From PVC group bacterium (lineage in GTDB: Bacteria; Verrucomicrobiota; Kiritimatiellia; CAIKKV01): 64,000 nucleotides of DNA. Within the stretch, counting starts at the first letter, position 1. Each line of letters begins with the position of its first letter. Location: positions 62,001 to 126,000 of the forward strand of contig CAMDGM010000001.1 of NCBI GenBank assembly GCA_945898015.1, given 5' to 3'. Below the pieces are notes generated by a model. The model saw only the letters and a program-made list of their open reading frames with translations, was not told where the DNA came from and ran no database searches. Positions 26,135 through 35,492 of this stretch are shown here, one piece after another. The position numbers and the translations under genes are program-made.

Positions 26135-27039
26135 GCAAACGCCCTCACATAAAAATATAGCACTGGCGCCGCATACAAGAGGCTGTCGAACACATCCAGC
26201 AGCCCGCCCAACCCGGGGATGATCTTTCCCGAATCCTTCACGTCAACCGCCCGTTTGATCAAGGATTCGACAAGGTCGCCCACGGCCCCCAGCACGGTCA
26301 ACAGAAACCCCAGAAACAGAATGTCCAAGATGTTCAGGCTCACGCCGCCGAACTGCCGAACCCACCACGCCCCCTCCGCCTGCCCCATGAAAAGATAAAT
26401 ACCCAGGCCCGACGCCATGCCGACCAGAACCCCGCCGAACAATCCCTCCCAGGTCTTCTTGGGGGAAATGCGGGGAAAGAGCTTGTTCTTCCCGTAGCGG
26501 CAACCCACGAACAACGCGCCCACGTCCGACATCTTCACCGTCACGATGAGAAACAGCACGAGAAAACGCCCGCCCGGACCCAGAGGCGACCGCAGCGTCA
26601 CCGCGGGATCAAAATCCATGGCCAGCCGGAGGATAAACGTCAGCAGATAGGCCACATAAAAGAGGCCGAAAAGCGTCCCCGCAATAGTCATGATGGGCTG
26701 GGTATTGAATTTCTGTGGAAACTGGCGGATCATCACCACCGCGATCGACATGAAAATAACAAAGCGTTCCCAATTGGCCAAATCTGCACAGGCTGGAGTC
26801 GGCCAGCCGGGCAGGCAATCGAAAAACACCACGGCCATCAGGGCTAGCCCGCAGGCGGTGCCAAACCGGTCAAAAATAGGAAACGGCGGATCGGCGGCCT
26901 TGAACAAGGCGTAAAATTCCGTCATCAACAAAGCGGTCAGCACCAACATGACGCCGAGCGCCGCCCACAAGGGAAGATAGAAAATGGACACGATCGCAAG
27001 GGCGCCGACCCCGACTCCATAGATCACCCGTTTTTTCAT
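26128..27039 (-). CDS. cdsA: Phosphatidate cytidylyltransferase
   Basis: A 303-residue polytopic membrane protein with about eight hydrophobic segments. The CdsA signature is the stretch KMSDVGALFVGCRYGKNK through PRISPKKTWEGLFGGVLVG, followed by VGDLVESLIKRAVDVKD and DVFDSLLYAAPVLYF. It makes CDP-diacylglycerol for phospholipid synthesis. ATGA couples it to uppS, the usual bacterial order uppS-cdsA-dxr-rseP. Confidence 0.96.
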   Translation of the reverse strand: MKKRVIYGVGVGALAIVSIFYLPLWAALGVMLVLTALLMTEFYALFKAADPPFPIFDRFGTACGLALMAVVFFDCLPGWPTPACADLANWERFVIFMSIAVVMIRQFPQKFNTQPIMTIAGTLFGLFYVAYLLTFILRLAMDFDPAVTLRSPLGPGGRFLVLFLIVTVKMSDVGALFVGCRYGKNKLFPRISPKKTWEGLFGGVLVGMASGLGIYLFMGQAEGAWWVRQFGGVSLNILDILFLGFLLTVLGAVGDLVESLIKRAVDVKDSGKIIPGLGGLLDVFDSLLYAAPVLYFYVRAFAC

Positions 27040-27788
27040 AGCGCTTCCCTCTCCTTGACGTCCCCATACCGGCGCCGACGACGCCCGTATTCGCGAAGCG
27101 CCTCGTTAAACTGCTCCTCCCGGAAGTCCGGCCACAGCACCGGCGTGAAATAAAATTCCGCATAAGACGTCTGCCAGAGGAGGAAATTGCTGATCCGGAT
27201 CTCACCGCTGGTGCGGATCAACAGATCGGGATCCGGCACGTCCGGAGCATACAGATACCGGGCAAGCAGGGCCTCGTCCACCTGGGCGGGCTGCAGGTTC
27301 CCCGCCTGAACCTCCTCGGCGATTCGCCGGGCAGCCGTGGCAATCTCAGTGCGCCCTCCATAACTCAGCGCCAGAATAAGCTGACCTTCGTCATAGGAGG
27401 CGGTGGCCTCCATGGCGCGGGCCAAGCCCTCGCGCGCTTCGGGCGGAAGATCCTCCAGCCGGCCGATGATGCGCAGGCGTATCTTCTTTTCATGAAGCAC
27501 CGCCTCCTCGCGCTGCAAAAACCGCACCAGCAGCGACATCAGGCCGCTCACTTCGTCGCGGGGCCGGGACCAGTTTTCCACGCTGAACGCGTAAAGGGTC
27601 AGGTACTTCACGCCCGCCTGGCGGCAAGCGCGAATCACGGCCCGCACAGAATCCGCCCCGGCCTCGTGCCCCTGGCTGCGGGGCAACCCCCGCTGCTGGG
27701 CCCAGCGGCCGTTGCCGTCCATGATGATAGCCACGTGCCGCGGAATGCTGGCGAGCGGTTCCGACATACAGTCCTCTTTCTCGGACAA
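27036..27788 (-). CDS. uppS: Undecaprenyl diphosphate synthase
   Basis: A 250-residue cis-prenyltransferase. HVAIIMDGNGRWAQQRGLPR holds the catalytic aspartate and phosphate-binding residues, LTLYAFSVENWSRP is the conserved SxENWxRP box, and PDLLIRTSGEIRISNFLLW with EFYFTPVLWPDF complete the family. It makes the C55 carrier lipid used for peptidoglycan and for the polysaccharides built by the neighbouring clusters. The true start may be the internal methionine at residue 8 (MSEPLASIP). Confidence 0.97.
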   Translation of the reverse strand: MSEKEDCMSEPLASIPRHVAIIMDGNGRWAQQRGLPRSQGHEAGADSVRAVIRACRQAGVKYLTLYAFSVENWSRPRDEVSGLMSLLVRFLQREEAVLHEKKIRLRIIGRLEDLPPEAREGLARAMEATASYDEGQLILALSYGGRTEIATAARRIAEEVQAGNLQPAQVDEALLARYLYAPDVPDPDLLIRTSGEIRISNFLLWQTSYAEFYFTPVLWPDFREEQFNEALREYGRRRRRYGDVKEREAL

Positions 27789-27797
27789 TCCGGCGGA

Positions 27798-29051
27798 CTA
27801 AAGCGCGATCCGGAATGTGTTTTCCCGGCCCGGGCCCACCGAGAGAATGCCCAACGGCACCCCCGTCAGGCGGCAGAGCTCGGAGACGTAATGCCGGGCC
27901 TTGGCAGGAAGATCCTCGAAACGGGTGAGCCGGCCGGTCTCGCACTTCCATCCGGGGTACTCCACATAAACCGGCTTGCACTCGGCCAGGAGTCCGATAT
28001 CAGCGGGAATCGTTTCGTAACGCCGCCCCCGGCACTCATAGGCCACACAAACCTTGATCACCTCGCAGGCATCCAGCACGTCCAGCTTGGTCACCGCCCA
28101 GAAATCCGCGCCGTTCACGTGCGCGGCGTAACGGCCCACCACGGCGTCGAACCAGCCGCAACGGCGGGGCCGGCCCGTGGTGGCCCCGAATTCGCGGCCC
28201 CGCTTCCGCAACCCCTCGCCTTCGGCATCCAACAGCTCGGTCGGGAACGGACCCTCGCCCACACGGGTGGTATAAGCCTTGATCACGCCCACGACCCGCT
28301 CCAACGCCTTGGGCGGAAGGCCCGTGCCGGTACTGGCGCCGCCGGCCGTGGAGTTGGAGGATGTCACGAACGGATAGGTGCCATGGTCAATATCCAGCAT
28401 GGTGCCCTGCGCGCCCTCGAACAAAATGTTTTTCCCGGCCTTCCACGCATCATACAGCAGGGTCGTGGCATCGGCGATATACGGCTTGAGCACGGCGGCG
28501 GCGGCGGCGAGTTCCTTCAGCATCGAGTCCAAATCGCCCGGCTCGGCCATCTCGGCCGCGCGTGCCCGGACCCGGGCCTCCCACTGAGTCCCGAGAAAGT
28601 CGCCCATCCGGATGCCTGTCCGATGCGCCTTGTCCGCATACGTCGGGCCGATCCCCCGCTGCGTGGTGCCGATCTTGGAGCCCGCCCCGGCGCGATCCTC
28701 ACGCGCCGTATCCAGCCGACGGTGCAAGGGCAGCACCGCATGGGCGCGATCACTCACAAAAAAACGGCCCGCCAGCCGGATGCCCCGCGTCTCAAGCGCC
28801 TGCATCTCCTTGACAAGTTCCAGAGGATCGACCACCAATCCATTTCCGATGATGCACAGCTTGTCGGGATACAGCACCCCCGACGGAATCAGGTGCAGCA
28901 CATACCGCTCGGACCCGATCTCGATCGTGTGGCCCGCGTTGCTGCCGCCCTGGTATCGCACCACGACGTCCGCATCACGGCTCAACACGTCCACCACCTT
29001 GCCCTTGCCTTCATCGCCCCACTGGGCGCCAATCAACACCGTATTCGGCAT
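27798..29051 (-). CDS. purA: Adenylosuccinate synthetase
   Basis: A 417-residue PurA, converting IMP and aspartate to adenylosuccinate with GTP. VLIGAQWGDEGKGKVVDVL is the P-loop signature; GGSNAGHTI, QRGIGPTYADKAHRTGIRMG and FEGAQGTMLDIDHGTYPFVT are further landmarks. Slightly shorter than the common 430 residues but complete. It lies 11 nt after the DegT gene and 9 nt before uppS, an unusual purine gene in an isoprenoid/envelope operon. Confidence 0.97.
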   Translation of the reverse strand: MPNTVLIGAQWGDEGKGKVVDVLSRDADVVVRYQGGSNAGHTIEIGSERYVLHLIPSGVLYPDKLCIIGNGLVVDPLELVKEMQALETRGIRLAGRFFVSDRAHAVLPLHRRLDTAREDRAGAGSKIGTTQRGIGPTYADKAHRTGIRMGDFLGTQWEARVRARAAEMAEPGDLDSMLKELAAAAAVLKPYIADATTLLYDAWKAGKNILFEGAQGTMLDIDHGTYPFVTSSNSTAGGASTGTGLPPKALERVVGVIKAYTTRVGEGPFPTELLDAEGEGLRKRGREFGATTGRPRRCGWFDAVVGRYAAHVNGADFWAVTKLDVLDACEVIKVCVAYECRGRRYETIPADIGLLAECKPVYVEYPGWKCETGRLTRFEDLPAKARHYVSELCRLTGVPLGILSVGPGRENTFRIAL

Positions 29052-29062
29052 AAGTCAGTTCC

Positions 29063-30238
29063 TTATTTCGTATTCGCCGCAGGCCATCCGCCCGCCGCCA
29101 CTCGAACGGCCTCCACCACCGCCGCTCGTTGACCGTCCGTCAATTCCGGATAAATCGGCAAGGCCAGCGTTTCTGAGGCGGCCCGTTCGCTCTCCGGAAA
29201 ATCACCCCTCCGGTAACCCAGGTCTCGAAAACAGTCCTGCAGGTGCATCGGCACGGGATAATACACCTCGCACCCGATCCCCGCCGCCGAAAGCCGCTCC
29301 CGGACCCCCTCGCGATCCGGCACCCGCACGACATACTGGTTATAAATATGCGGCATTGCCAGGCCGGACTTCCCATACACGACAGCCGGCGTCTGCACGA
29401 CGGTCCCTTGAAAAGCGGCATCATAATAGGCGGCATTGGCCCGACGCCGAACATGCCAGGAATCCAGATGCGGCAACTTGACCTCCAACACGGCCGCCTG
29501 AAGGGCATCCAGCCGAAAATTCCCGCCTACCATCAAATGATGGTATTTCACCTGTGAGCCATGGTTGCGAAGGGCCTTCAACCGCTCAGCAAACGCCGCA
29601 TCAGAAGTGGTCACCAGGCCGCCATCTCCAAAACACCCCAGATTTTTAGACGGAAAGAAGCTGAAACAGCCCGCCAGCCCCATGGAGCCCACTTTGCGAA
29701 CGCCGGCCGCCGACGGATACTCCGCCCCGATCGCCTGGCAGGCATCCTCGATCACCACCGCCCCATGCTCCCGCGCCAACACCAGGAGCGGATCCATGTC
29801 CGCCGACTGACCGTAAAGATGGACCGGTAAAAAGGCCTTCACCCGACGCCCCTTGAACCGGGCGGGCGGGTTATCCAAAACCCTTTTTGCCTGGACAGGA
29901 TCGAGATTGAACGTGACCGGGTCAATATCGGCAAAAAGTGGAATGGCGCCCAGACGAACGACGCACCCCGCCGTGGCAAAAAAGGTGTAAGGCGTTGTCA
30001 GGACGGCATCTCCAGGCCCGACACCGGCACCCATAAGGGCGGCCAGAATGGCATCCGTCCCGGACGACATGCCCACCGCAAAAGCCGACCCGCAATAGGC
30101 GGCCGCCTTCCGCTCGAACGCCTCAACATGAGGGCCCATGATAAAATGCTGGGAGTCGCACACCTCGTCGAGAATCTTTCGAATCTCTTCGCGAAGCGGC
30201 GCATACTGAGGCTTCAAATCCAGCAACGGCACCTTCAT
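29063..30238 (-). CDS. DegT/DnrJ/EryC1 family PLP-dependent sugar aminotransferase
   Basis: A 391-residue PLP enzyme. MKVPLLDLKPQYAPLREEI is the canonical start, VGMSSGTDAILAALMGAGVG binds cofactor phosphate, VIEDACQAIGAEY carries the PLP aspartate region and FSFFPSKNLGCFGDGG the Schiff-base lysine. The family aminates nucleotide-activated keto-sugars. It leads the operon, behind a good promoter, and is back to back with the UDP-sugar epimerase gene, so an amino-sugar for surface glycan is a reasonable product. Confidence 0.93.
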   Translation of the reverse strand: MKVPLLDLKPQYAPLREEIRKILDEVCDSQHFIMGPHVEAFERKAAAYCGSAFAVGMSSGTDAILAALMGAGVGPGDAVLTTPYTFFATAGCVVRLGAIPLFADIDPVTFNLDPVQAKRVLDNPPARFKGRRVKAFLPVHLYGQSADMDPLLVLAREHGAVVIEDACQAIGAEYPSAAGVRKVGSMGLAGCFSFFPSKNLGCFGDGGLVTTSDAAFAERLKALRNHGSQVKYHHLMVGGNFRLDALQAAVLEVKLPHLDSWHVRRRANAAYYDAAFQGTVVQTPAVVYGKSGLAMPHIYNQYVVRVPDREGVRERLSAAGIGCEVYYPVPMHLQDCFRDLGYRRGDFPESERAASETLALPIYPELTDGQRAAVVEAVRVAAGGWPAANTK

Positions 30239-30262
30239 GAATCCGGTTCTCCAAAAGGTTTA

Positions 30263-30291
30263 TTTTTACCATGTCCAAAACCCCGCGTCAA
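30263..30291 (-). promoter_or_regulatory. Promoter of the DegT-purA-uppS-cdsA-dxr-rseP-ispG operon
   Basis: On the minus strand TTGACG (5/6 of consensus) and TAAAAA (4/6) are separated by 17 nt. The predicted start gives a leader of about 20 nt containing TTTTGGAGAA before ATG 30238. No other promoter-sized gap exists in the seven-gene run. Confidence 0.55.
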
Positions 30292-30339
30292 TCATGGGTT
30301 CAACGGGATTATCCGCAACCGCCACACCCTCGTTTCCCA

Positions 30340-30368
30340 TTGTCATTGTCAGGTGAATCTGGTTTACT
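30340..30368 (+). promoter_or_regulatory. Candidate promoter of the epimerase-exosortase operon
   Basis: TTGTCA (5/6) and TTTACT (4/6) are separated by 17 nt on the plus strand. It would give a leader of about 105 nt before ATG 30481. The TTGTCA hexamer is directly repeated, so the exact element is uncertain. Confidence 0.35.
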
Positions 30369-30480
30369 TGAACCACCATTTTGCACATGCTTTTCAGGCC
30401 AAAAGCATCATCCAGCGTGCATAATCGACCGGGACGAAGTCTGTCTTGCGCCTGCTTCCCCGCACTCAAAGGAACCTAGT

Positions 30481-31488
30481 ATGAACATTCTCGTCACGGG
30501 AGCGGCTGGCTTCATCGGTTTTCATCTTGCCAAGCGTCTTTTGGATGACGGACACACCGTCGTGGGACTGGACAACCTGAACGCCTACTACGACCCCAAG
30601 CTGAAAGAATCGCGTCTGGCGCTCCTCGCCCCTTATCCCGGCTTCTCATTCCTCCGCATGGACTTGGCAGACGAAACCGGGATGGCCCGCCTGTTCCGGG
30701 ATCAGGCCTTCGATCGCGTGCTCCATTTGGCTGCGCAGGCCGGCGTCCGCTACTCCATCGACAAGCCCCTGGCCTATGTGACCAGCAACCTCACCGGATT
30801 CGCGCACATTCTGGAGGGATGCCGCCACCAGCAAACACCCCACCTGGTTTACGCCTCAAGCAGTTCGGTTTACGGGCTCAACAGCGCGCTCCCTTTTTCG
30901 GTTCATCACAATGTCGATCACCCCATATCTCTTTACGCCGCCACCAAAAAAGCCAATGAATTGATGGCCCACACCTATGCCCACCTGTATCAACGGCCCG
31001 CCACCGGCTTGCGCTTCTTCACCGTCTATGGTCCCTGGGGCCGCCCTGATATGGCACCCTTTAAATTCACCAAGGCCATTCTCGAGGGGAAACCCATCGA
31101 CGTCTACAATCACGGCAACATGGAACGCGACTTCACCTACGTCGATGACATTGTCGAGGGCATCGTCCGGGTCATGAATCACATCCCCGCCGGCAATCCG
31201 GCCTGGTCCGGGGATCATCCCGACCCTGCCTCCTCGCCCGCGCCCTACCGCCTGTATAACATCGGCAATCAAAGCCCCGTAAAACTCGCCTACTTCATCG
31301 CCTGCATCGAAAAGGCAACCGGGCGGAAAGCCATCCAAAACATGCTTCCGATACAACCCGGCGACGTTCCCGCCACCTGTGCCGACGTGTCCGACCTAAC
31401 CCGTGATGTAGGATTCAACCCCGCCACCCCGATTGAGGTCGGACTCCAGCGCTTTGTGGACTGGTACAGGAGCTTTTACAAGGCATGA
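30481..31488 (+). CDS. NAD-dependent epimerase, UDP-glucuronate 4-epimerase type
   Basis: A 335-residue short-chain dehydrogenase-type epimerase. NILVTGAAGFIGFHLAKRLL binds NAD, YASSSSVYG supplies serine and YAATKKANE the catalytic Tyr-x3-Lys. The segment GPWGRPDMAPFKFTKAIL followed by NHGNMERDFTYVDDIVEGI is characteristic of UDP-glucuronate 4-epimerases. Start ATG 30481 follows AAAGGAA; the track start at 30271 lies upstream of plausible promoter sequence. With the nucleotide-sugar dehydrogenase at 38.3 kb it could provide UDP-galacturonate or a related acid sugar. Confidence 0.92.
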   Translation: MNILVTGAAGFIGFHLAKRLLDDGHTVVGLDNLNAYYDPKLKESRLALLAPYPGFSFLRMDLADETGMARLFRDQAFDRVLHLAAQAGVRYSIDKPLAYVTSNLTGFAHILEGCRHQQTPHLVYASSSSVYGLNSALPFSVHHNVDHPISLYAATKKANELMAHTYAHLYQRPATGLRFFTVYGPWGRPDMAPFKFTKAILEGKPIDVYNHGNMERDFTYVDDIVEGIVRVMNHIPAGNPAWSGDHPDPASSPAPYRLYNIGNQSPVKLAYFIACIEKATGRKAIQNMLPIQPGDVPATCADVSDLTRDVGFNPATPIEVGLQRFVDWYRSFYKA

Positions 31489-32999
31489 TCCGGTGGAAAG
31501 TCATGGCGGGACTTCTCGGCATACTCGTGCTGGCAGGCCTGATGCCCTCCGGGGAAAGCCTCTGGTTCGACGAAACCATAACCCAGGGCTGTGCCTCCGA
31601 GCCGACCTTCCACGCACTGAAAACACGGTTGCTGACGGTCAACAGTTCGGAAACTCAAATGCCGCTGGGCATGCTCGCTTTTTGGGCCTGGGAAAAACTG
31701 GCGGGCTCCTCCGAATGGGGCTTGCGCTCCTTGAATATCCTCTGGACGCTGCTGGCTGCAGGCGCGCTTTTTCTGGCCGGCCGCCGGCTGAAACTTCCGG
31801 CCTTGCCATTCTGGCTGATCATCCAGCCCTTTCTCTGGTATTACGCCAACGAGGTGCGGCCCTATGCCATGCAGATCGCTGGCGCTGCCTGGGTGCTGTA
31901 CGGCTTGGTGGCCTGTGTGGAAACACAGGGACGCGGAAGGGGATGGGCGTGGGCGTTCATGGGCGGAAGCGTCCTGGTGACAGGCGCCTCGCTGTTGGGC
32001 GCCATTCCGGTCGCCATGGCCGCCATCTCCATCGTCGCTTTGTTCTGGCTGTGGAAATGCTGGCCTTCCCGCCAAACCTGGCTCCCCTTGGGACTGGGAG
32101 GCCTCCTGCTTTTACTTCTGGGCGTTTACGACGTCGCTACGCTCCTGCGGGGAGCCGGGGGAGCGCGAATGTGGGAAACGGGCCTGATCAATGTCGGGTT
32201 TTCCGCCTACGAACTTCTGGGATTCATCGGGCTTGGGCCGCCCCGCCTTGAAATCCGGGAGGCCGCCCGACAGGGAATGCCAGCGCTTCTCGCTTTGCTC
32301 AAAACCGCCGCGCCTGGCATCAGCCTCCTGGCCCTCCTCTATTTTCTTTTGCTGCTCCCGCTGAAAAACGGCCTCCATCATACCCGGAAACCCGCGATGC
32401 TTTGTATTGGCTGGGTCGCACTCGGATCGCCTGTTCTTCTCTTTGTTGCGGCAAAGATCGTGGCCTGGCCTTTTTGGGGACGTCATCTTGCCCCCGTGCT
32501 ACCTTTCTCGGCCTGCCTGATCGCCTGGCTGGCGTCCCGTTTTTATAACGAAGTCCGTTCAAGGCCCTTGGCCGTTCTGGTCCCAACGCTCCTGGCCGCA
32601 CTCTTGATGACCTCCGCGCTCACCCTGCGTTTTTCCGCCCGGCATCGCAAAGACGATTACCGGAAAGCCTCCGCCTTGGCTCTCCAAGCGATCAAGCAAG
32701 GGGGAAACGTCTGGTGGTCGGCCGACCTGCTCAGCGCGCGTTATTACGGCATCACCTTCAACCCGGCAACGCCCGCCGCCGCCGGCTGTGTCGTCGCCAT
32801 TACGTCCTCCGATCCCGTCCCCCTCGAAACCATCAGCCCGCGCGCGCCCGCACTCGTCTTCACGTCCAAGCCTGATCTTTTCGATTCGGCCGGCGCCTTG
32901 AAGCATTGGCTGGCAACCAGCCGGTACCGGATCCTTCAAACCTTCCCGGGTTTTACCGTCTGGGCGCCACCCGCAACCCTCGTCCCGCCCGCCTCCTGA
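31485..32999 (+). CDS. GT39-like (PMT/ArnT superfamily) membrane glycosyltransferase
   Basis: A 504-residue protein with about ten hydrophobic segments. GESLWFDETITQG after the first segment is the external-loop catalytic motif of GT39-type GT-C enzymes, and WYYANEVRPYAMQI is another family landmark. Such enzymes move sugars from polyprenyl phosphate carriers onto lipids or proteins on the periplasmic face. ATGA couples it to the epimerase. A GT2 enzyme resembling polyprenyl-phosphate glycosyltransferases lies two genes downstream and could make its donor. Confidence 0.85.
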   Translation: MIRWKVMAGLLGILVLAGLMPSGESLWFDETITQGCASEPTFHALKTRLLTVNSSETQMPLGMLAFWAWEKLAGSSEWGLRSLNILWTLLAAGALFLAGRRLKLPALPFWLIIQPFLWYYANEVRPYAMQIAGAAWVLYGLVACVETQGRGRGWAWAFMGGSVLVTGASLLGAIPVAMAAISIVALFWLWKCWPSRQTWLPLGLGGLLLLLLGVYDVATLLRGAGGARMWETGLINVGFSAYELLGFIGLGPPRLEIREAARQGMPALLALLKTAAPGISLLALLYFLLLLPLKNGLHHTRKPAMLCIGWVALGSPVLLFVAAKIVAWPFWGRHLAPVLPFSACLIAWLASRFYNEVRSRPLAVLVPTLLAALLMTSALTLRFSARHRKDDYRKASALALQAIKQGGNVWWSADLLSARYYGITFNPATPAAAGCVVAITSSDPVPLETISPRAPALVFTSKPDLFDSAGALKHWLATSRYRILQTFPGFTVWAPPATLVPPAS

Positions 33000-33026
33000 G
33001 CTCGACGCCCCCTACAAAGCCGATTT

Positions 33027-33788
33027 ATGGACATCAAAGAACAAGCGCTCTTTCTCGAAAATCGTCATCCCTGGGAAACCGCCCGATTCTTGTTTTTCAA
33101 CCGCCTTTTGTCCTCTCATATCCCGTGGTTTCGTTCAAACTCCACCCGCTCGGCTCTTGATGTGGGGTCCGGTGACGGCTGGTTTGCAGAAAAACTCATG
33201 CAAGCAACGCCAGCCTTCTCCTCCATGCTCTGCTGGGACACCGCCTATTCAACCGCGCAACTGGAGGCTGCGGCTCCACTTCGTGTAAGCAAGATCCGCA
33301 GCCGGCCAGAGGGCCGATTTGACCTGCTCCTTCTCATGGACGTTCTTGAACATATCGAAAAAGACCACGATTTTCTACACGGCCTTGTCTCGGACAATCT
33401 CAAGGAAACCGGGTATGTGTTGATTTCCGTTCCTGCCTGGAATTGCTTGTATTCTGAACACGATCGCTTTCTCGGACACTTTCGCCGTTATTCATTCCGG
33501 TCGACAAAAAGCCTGATCGAGTCGTCGGGCCTGAAGATCTTGCATGCCGGCGGCGTTTTCCATGCCTTGTTGTTGCCCCGGGTTTTTTGCGTTTTACGGG
33601 AACACGCCCGAAAAACGCACAATCCCTCCGGCATGGTTGGGGTTGCCCAATGGAAACACGGCGTTCGAACGACGAATTTAGTGAATTTCTTGCTGTCATG
33701 CGACAACGCCATGAGCCTTCTCTTTGCTAAAACTGGATGGCGTGTTCCTGGACTGAGTGGATGGGTGTTATGTCAAAAGCGGCCATAG
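33027..33788 (+). CDS. Class I SAM-dependent methyltransferase
   Basis: A 253-residue methyltransferase. ALDVGSGDGWFAEKLM is SAM motif I, DLLLLMDVLEHIEKDHDFL is the DVLEH motif shared with UbiG/BioC-like enzymes, and GYVLISVPAWNCLYSEHD the next conserved strand. The substrate is unknown. The following GT2 gene starts within its last 19 bases. No strong ribosome binding site precedes ATG 33027. Confidence 0.86.
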   Translation: MDIKEQALFLENRHPWETARFLFFNRLLSSHIPWFRSNSTRSALDVGSGDGWFAEKLMQATPAFSSMLCWDTAYSTAQLEAAAPLRVSKIRSRPEGRFDLLLLMDVLEHIEKDHDFLHGLVSDNLKETGYVLISVPAWNCLYSEHDRFLGHFRRYSFRSTKSLIESSGLKILHAGGVFHALLLPRVFCVLREHARKTHNPSGMVGVAQWKHGVRTTNLVNFLLSCDNAMSLLFAKTGWRVPGLSGWVLCQKRP

Positions 33789-34549
33789 TCATACCCTGTT
33801 ACAACGAGACCCGGCGTTTCGACGCGGATCAATTCCGAAAACTCGCTTCCGGCCCGCACGCAACCCTGTTTTTCGTCAACGACGGGTCAACGGACGACAC
33901 CGAATCGACGCTCAGGCGCTTCATTGCCTCCTTCCCTCTTGCAACCGCGCCTGCCTTGCTCTCGCTCCCGGCCAACCGCGGCAAAGGAGAGGCGGTACGA
34001 CTTGGATTGCAGGCTGCCTGCCAAAAGGGCTTTTCGCTGGTGGGTTATTACGATGCGGACTTGGCGACTCCGCCGGAGGAATTACTCAGGCTGATTGAAC
34101 TGGCGGCGGCAGGCCCTCAATCGGTAATCATGGGCTCCCGTGTAAAATTGCTGGGTTCTAATATCCAGCGGACCTTTGTCCGCCATGTGACAGGGCGTTT
34201 TTTCGCAACAGCCGCCTCATGGGTGCTGAAAATGCCGGTTTATGACACCCAATGCGGCGCGAAACTATTTCACTGTTCCCCCACACTGGAAGCCGCATTG
34301 AAAGAACCCTTCTCCTCCCGCTGGTGCTTTGACGTTGAATTGATCGGCCGGCTGTTGTTTCCATTGGAATCGGGCATCGCCGGCTTGTCGCAGAAAGAGT
34401 TCCTCGAAATTCCGCTGAAAACATGGCGTGGCATCGCGGGGTCGCATTTAAATCCAGGCTCCATGCTGGCGGCGGCCCTTGACCTGATCAAAATCGGAAT
34501 AGCCTTAAACCGACGTCGAACGCACAGGCACGCCTACTCGAATGAATGA
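33770..34549 (+). CDS. Glycosyltransferase family 2, polyprenyl-phosphate sugar transferase-like
   Basis: A 259-residue GT2 enzyme. AAIVIPCYNETRRFDADQF and LFFVNDGSTDDTESTL form the nucleotide-binding half, ANRGKGEAVRLGLQ is the conserved NxGKGxAVR loop, and GYYDADLATPPEELLRL contains the DAD metal motif. This arrangement is that of dolichyl/polyprenyl-phosphate glucosyl- and mannosyltransferases. It may charge undecaprenyl phosphate for the GT39-like protein upstream. ATG 33770 lies inside the methyltransferase gene; the track start at 33737 is rejected. Confidence 0.87.
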   Translation: MSKAAIVIPCYNETRRFDADQFRKLASGPHATLFFVNDGSTDDTESTLRRFIASFPLATAPALLSLPANRGKGEAVRLGLQAACQKGFSLVGYYDADLATPPEELLRLIELAAAGPQSVIMGSRVKLLGSNIQRTFVRHVTGRFFATAASWVLKMPVYDTQCGAKLFHCSPTLEAALKEPFSSRWCFDVELIGRLLFPLESGIAGLSQKEFLEIPLKTWRGIAGSHLNPGSMLAAALDLIKIGIALNRRRTHRHAYSNE

Positions 34550-35492
34550 ACCCGCTCCACCTTGGACAATCTGGCTTCGACAGCCAACCACCTACAGCCT
34601 GGCCGCTTTGTTTGCCGCCATGGTCTACCTGTACGGATTCAACGGAAATACAGAATATGTCGACACCCAGGGCCGCTCCGCCATCCACTGGATGACCACC
34701 CGCTGGGCCGGCGAGGTCGACACCGACATGTCGCTCGGCTGGATGATTCCCCTCGTTTCGCTTTACGCCCTCTGGCTGCGACGGGTGGCCATCCGGCAAG
34801 CGGAGACCCGGCCGGACTGGCGCGGAATTTTCCTGGCCGGTCTGGCCATGATCCTGTATTGGATCGGCGTACAGGGGCAGCAAACCCGGATGACGCTGCT
34901 GTCGCTCATCGCGCTTCTCTGGAGCGTGCCATTCGCCTTCTGGGGCTGGGGCGTGGCCCGCCAATTGATCTTCCCGGTAAGCTACCTGGTCTTCTGCATT
35001 CCCCTGAGCTTCCTGGACGCCATGACGTTCCCCCTCCGATTGTTCGCCTCCGCCGCCTCCACGGAAATCCTGAATGGCCTCGGCATCGCCACGGTTCGCA
35101 CCGGCACCGCCATCCACTCCGCCGTGGCCGGAGGCTTCAGCTTCGAAATCGCCGACCCCTGCAGCGGCCTGCGCTCCGTGCTGGCGATGACCGCCCTCAC
35201 CGCCGCCTATGCCCACTTCACGATGAAAAGCCCGATCCGCCAACGACTCCTGTTCCTGTCCGCCTTCCCCCTGGCCGTGGCCGGCAACATCGTCCGACTC
35301 GTCATGATTGGCTTGGTGGCTCTGGCCTTCGGACAGGAACGCGCGTTGGGCTTTTACCACGACTATTCGGGATATGTCTTTTTCTTCGCCGCCACAGCCA
35401 TGATGGTGGGCGCTGCTGCCTTGATCAACCGCGATTGGAAATCTGCATGCTCCACACTCCGTTCCAGGCTCCGCGCGCCGCGGCCCTCCTGA
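34542..35492 (+). CDS. Exosortase/archaeosortase family transpeptidase
   Basis: A 316-residue protein with about eight hydrophobic segments. The catalytic set is clear: cysteine near residue 207 in DPCSGLRSVLAM, arginine near 252 in AGNIVRLVMIG and histidine near 273 in YHDYSGYVFFF. Exosortases cut PEP-CTERM-type sorting signals and pass surface proteins on for glycosylation or export. No PEP-CTERM protein is visible in this window. It overlaps the GT2 gene by 8 nt and the EpsI-like gene by 46 nt. Its exact XRT subtype cannot be assigned by eye. Confidence 0.93.
   Translation: MNEPAPPWTIWLRQPTTYSLAALFAAMVYLYGFNGNTEYVDTQGRSAIHWMTTRWAGEVDTDMSLGWMIPLVSLYALWLRRVAIRQAETRPDWRGIFLAGLAMILYWIGVQGQQTRMTLLSLIALLWSVPFAFWGWGVARQLIFPVSYLVFCIPLSFLDAMTFPLRLFASAASTEILNGLGIATVRTGTAIHSAVAGGFSFEIADPCSGLRSVLAMTALTAAYAHFTMKSPIRQRLLFLSAFPLAVAGNIVRLVMIGLVALAFGQERALGFYHDYSGYVFFFAATAMMVGAAALINRDWKSACSTLRSRLRAPRPS

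Noticed and set aside
27492-29132. 546-aa plus-strand ORF opposite uppS and purA
   Set aside because: Shadow of two unmistakable housekeeping genes.
34562-35446. N-terminal part of the 549-aa track ORF
   Set aside because: Arg/Pro-rich shadow of the exosortase frame; only the portion from ATG 35447 is a real EpsI-like protein.
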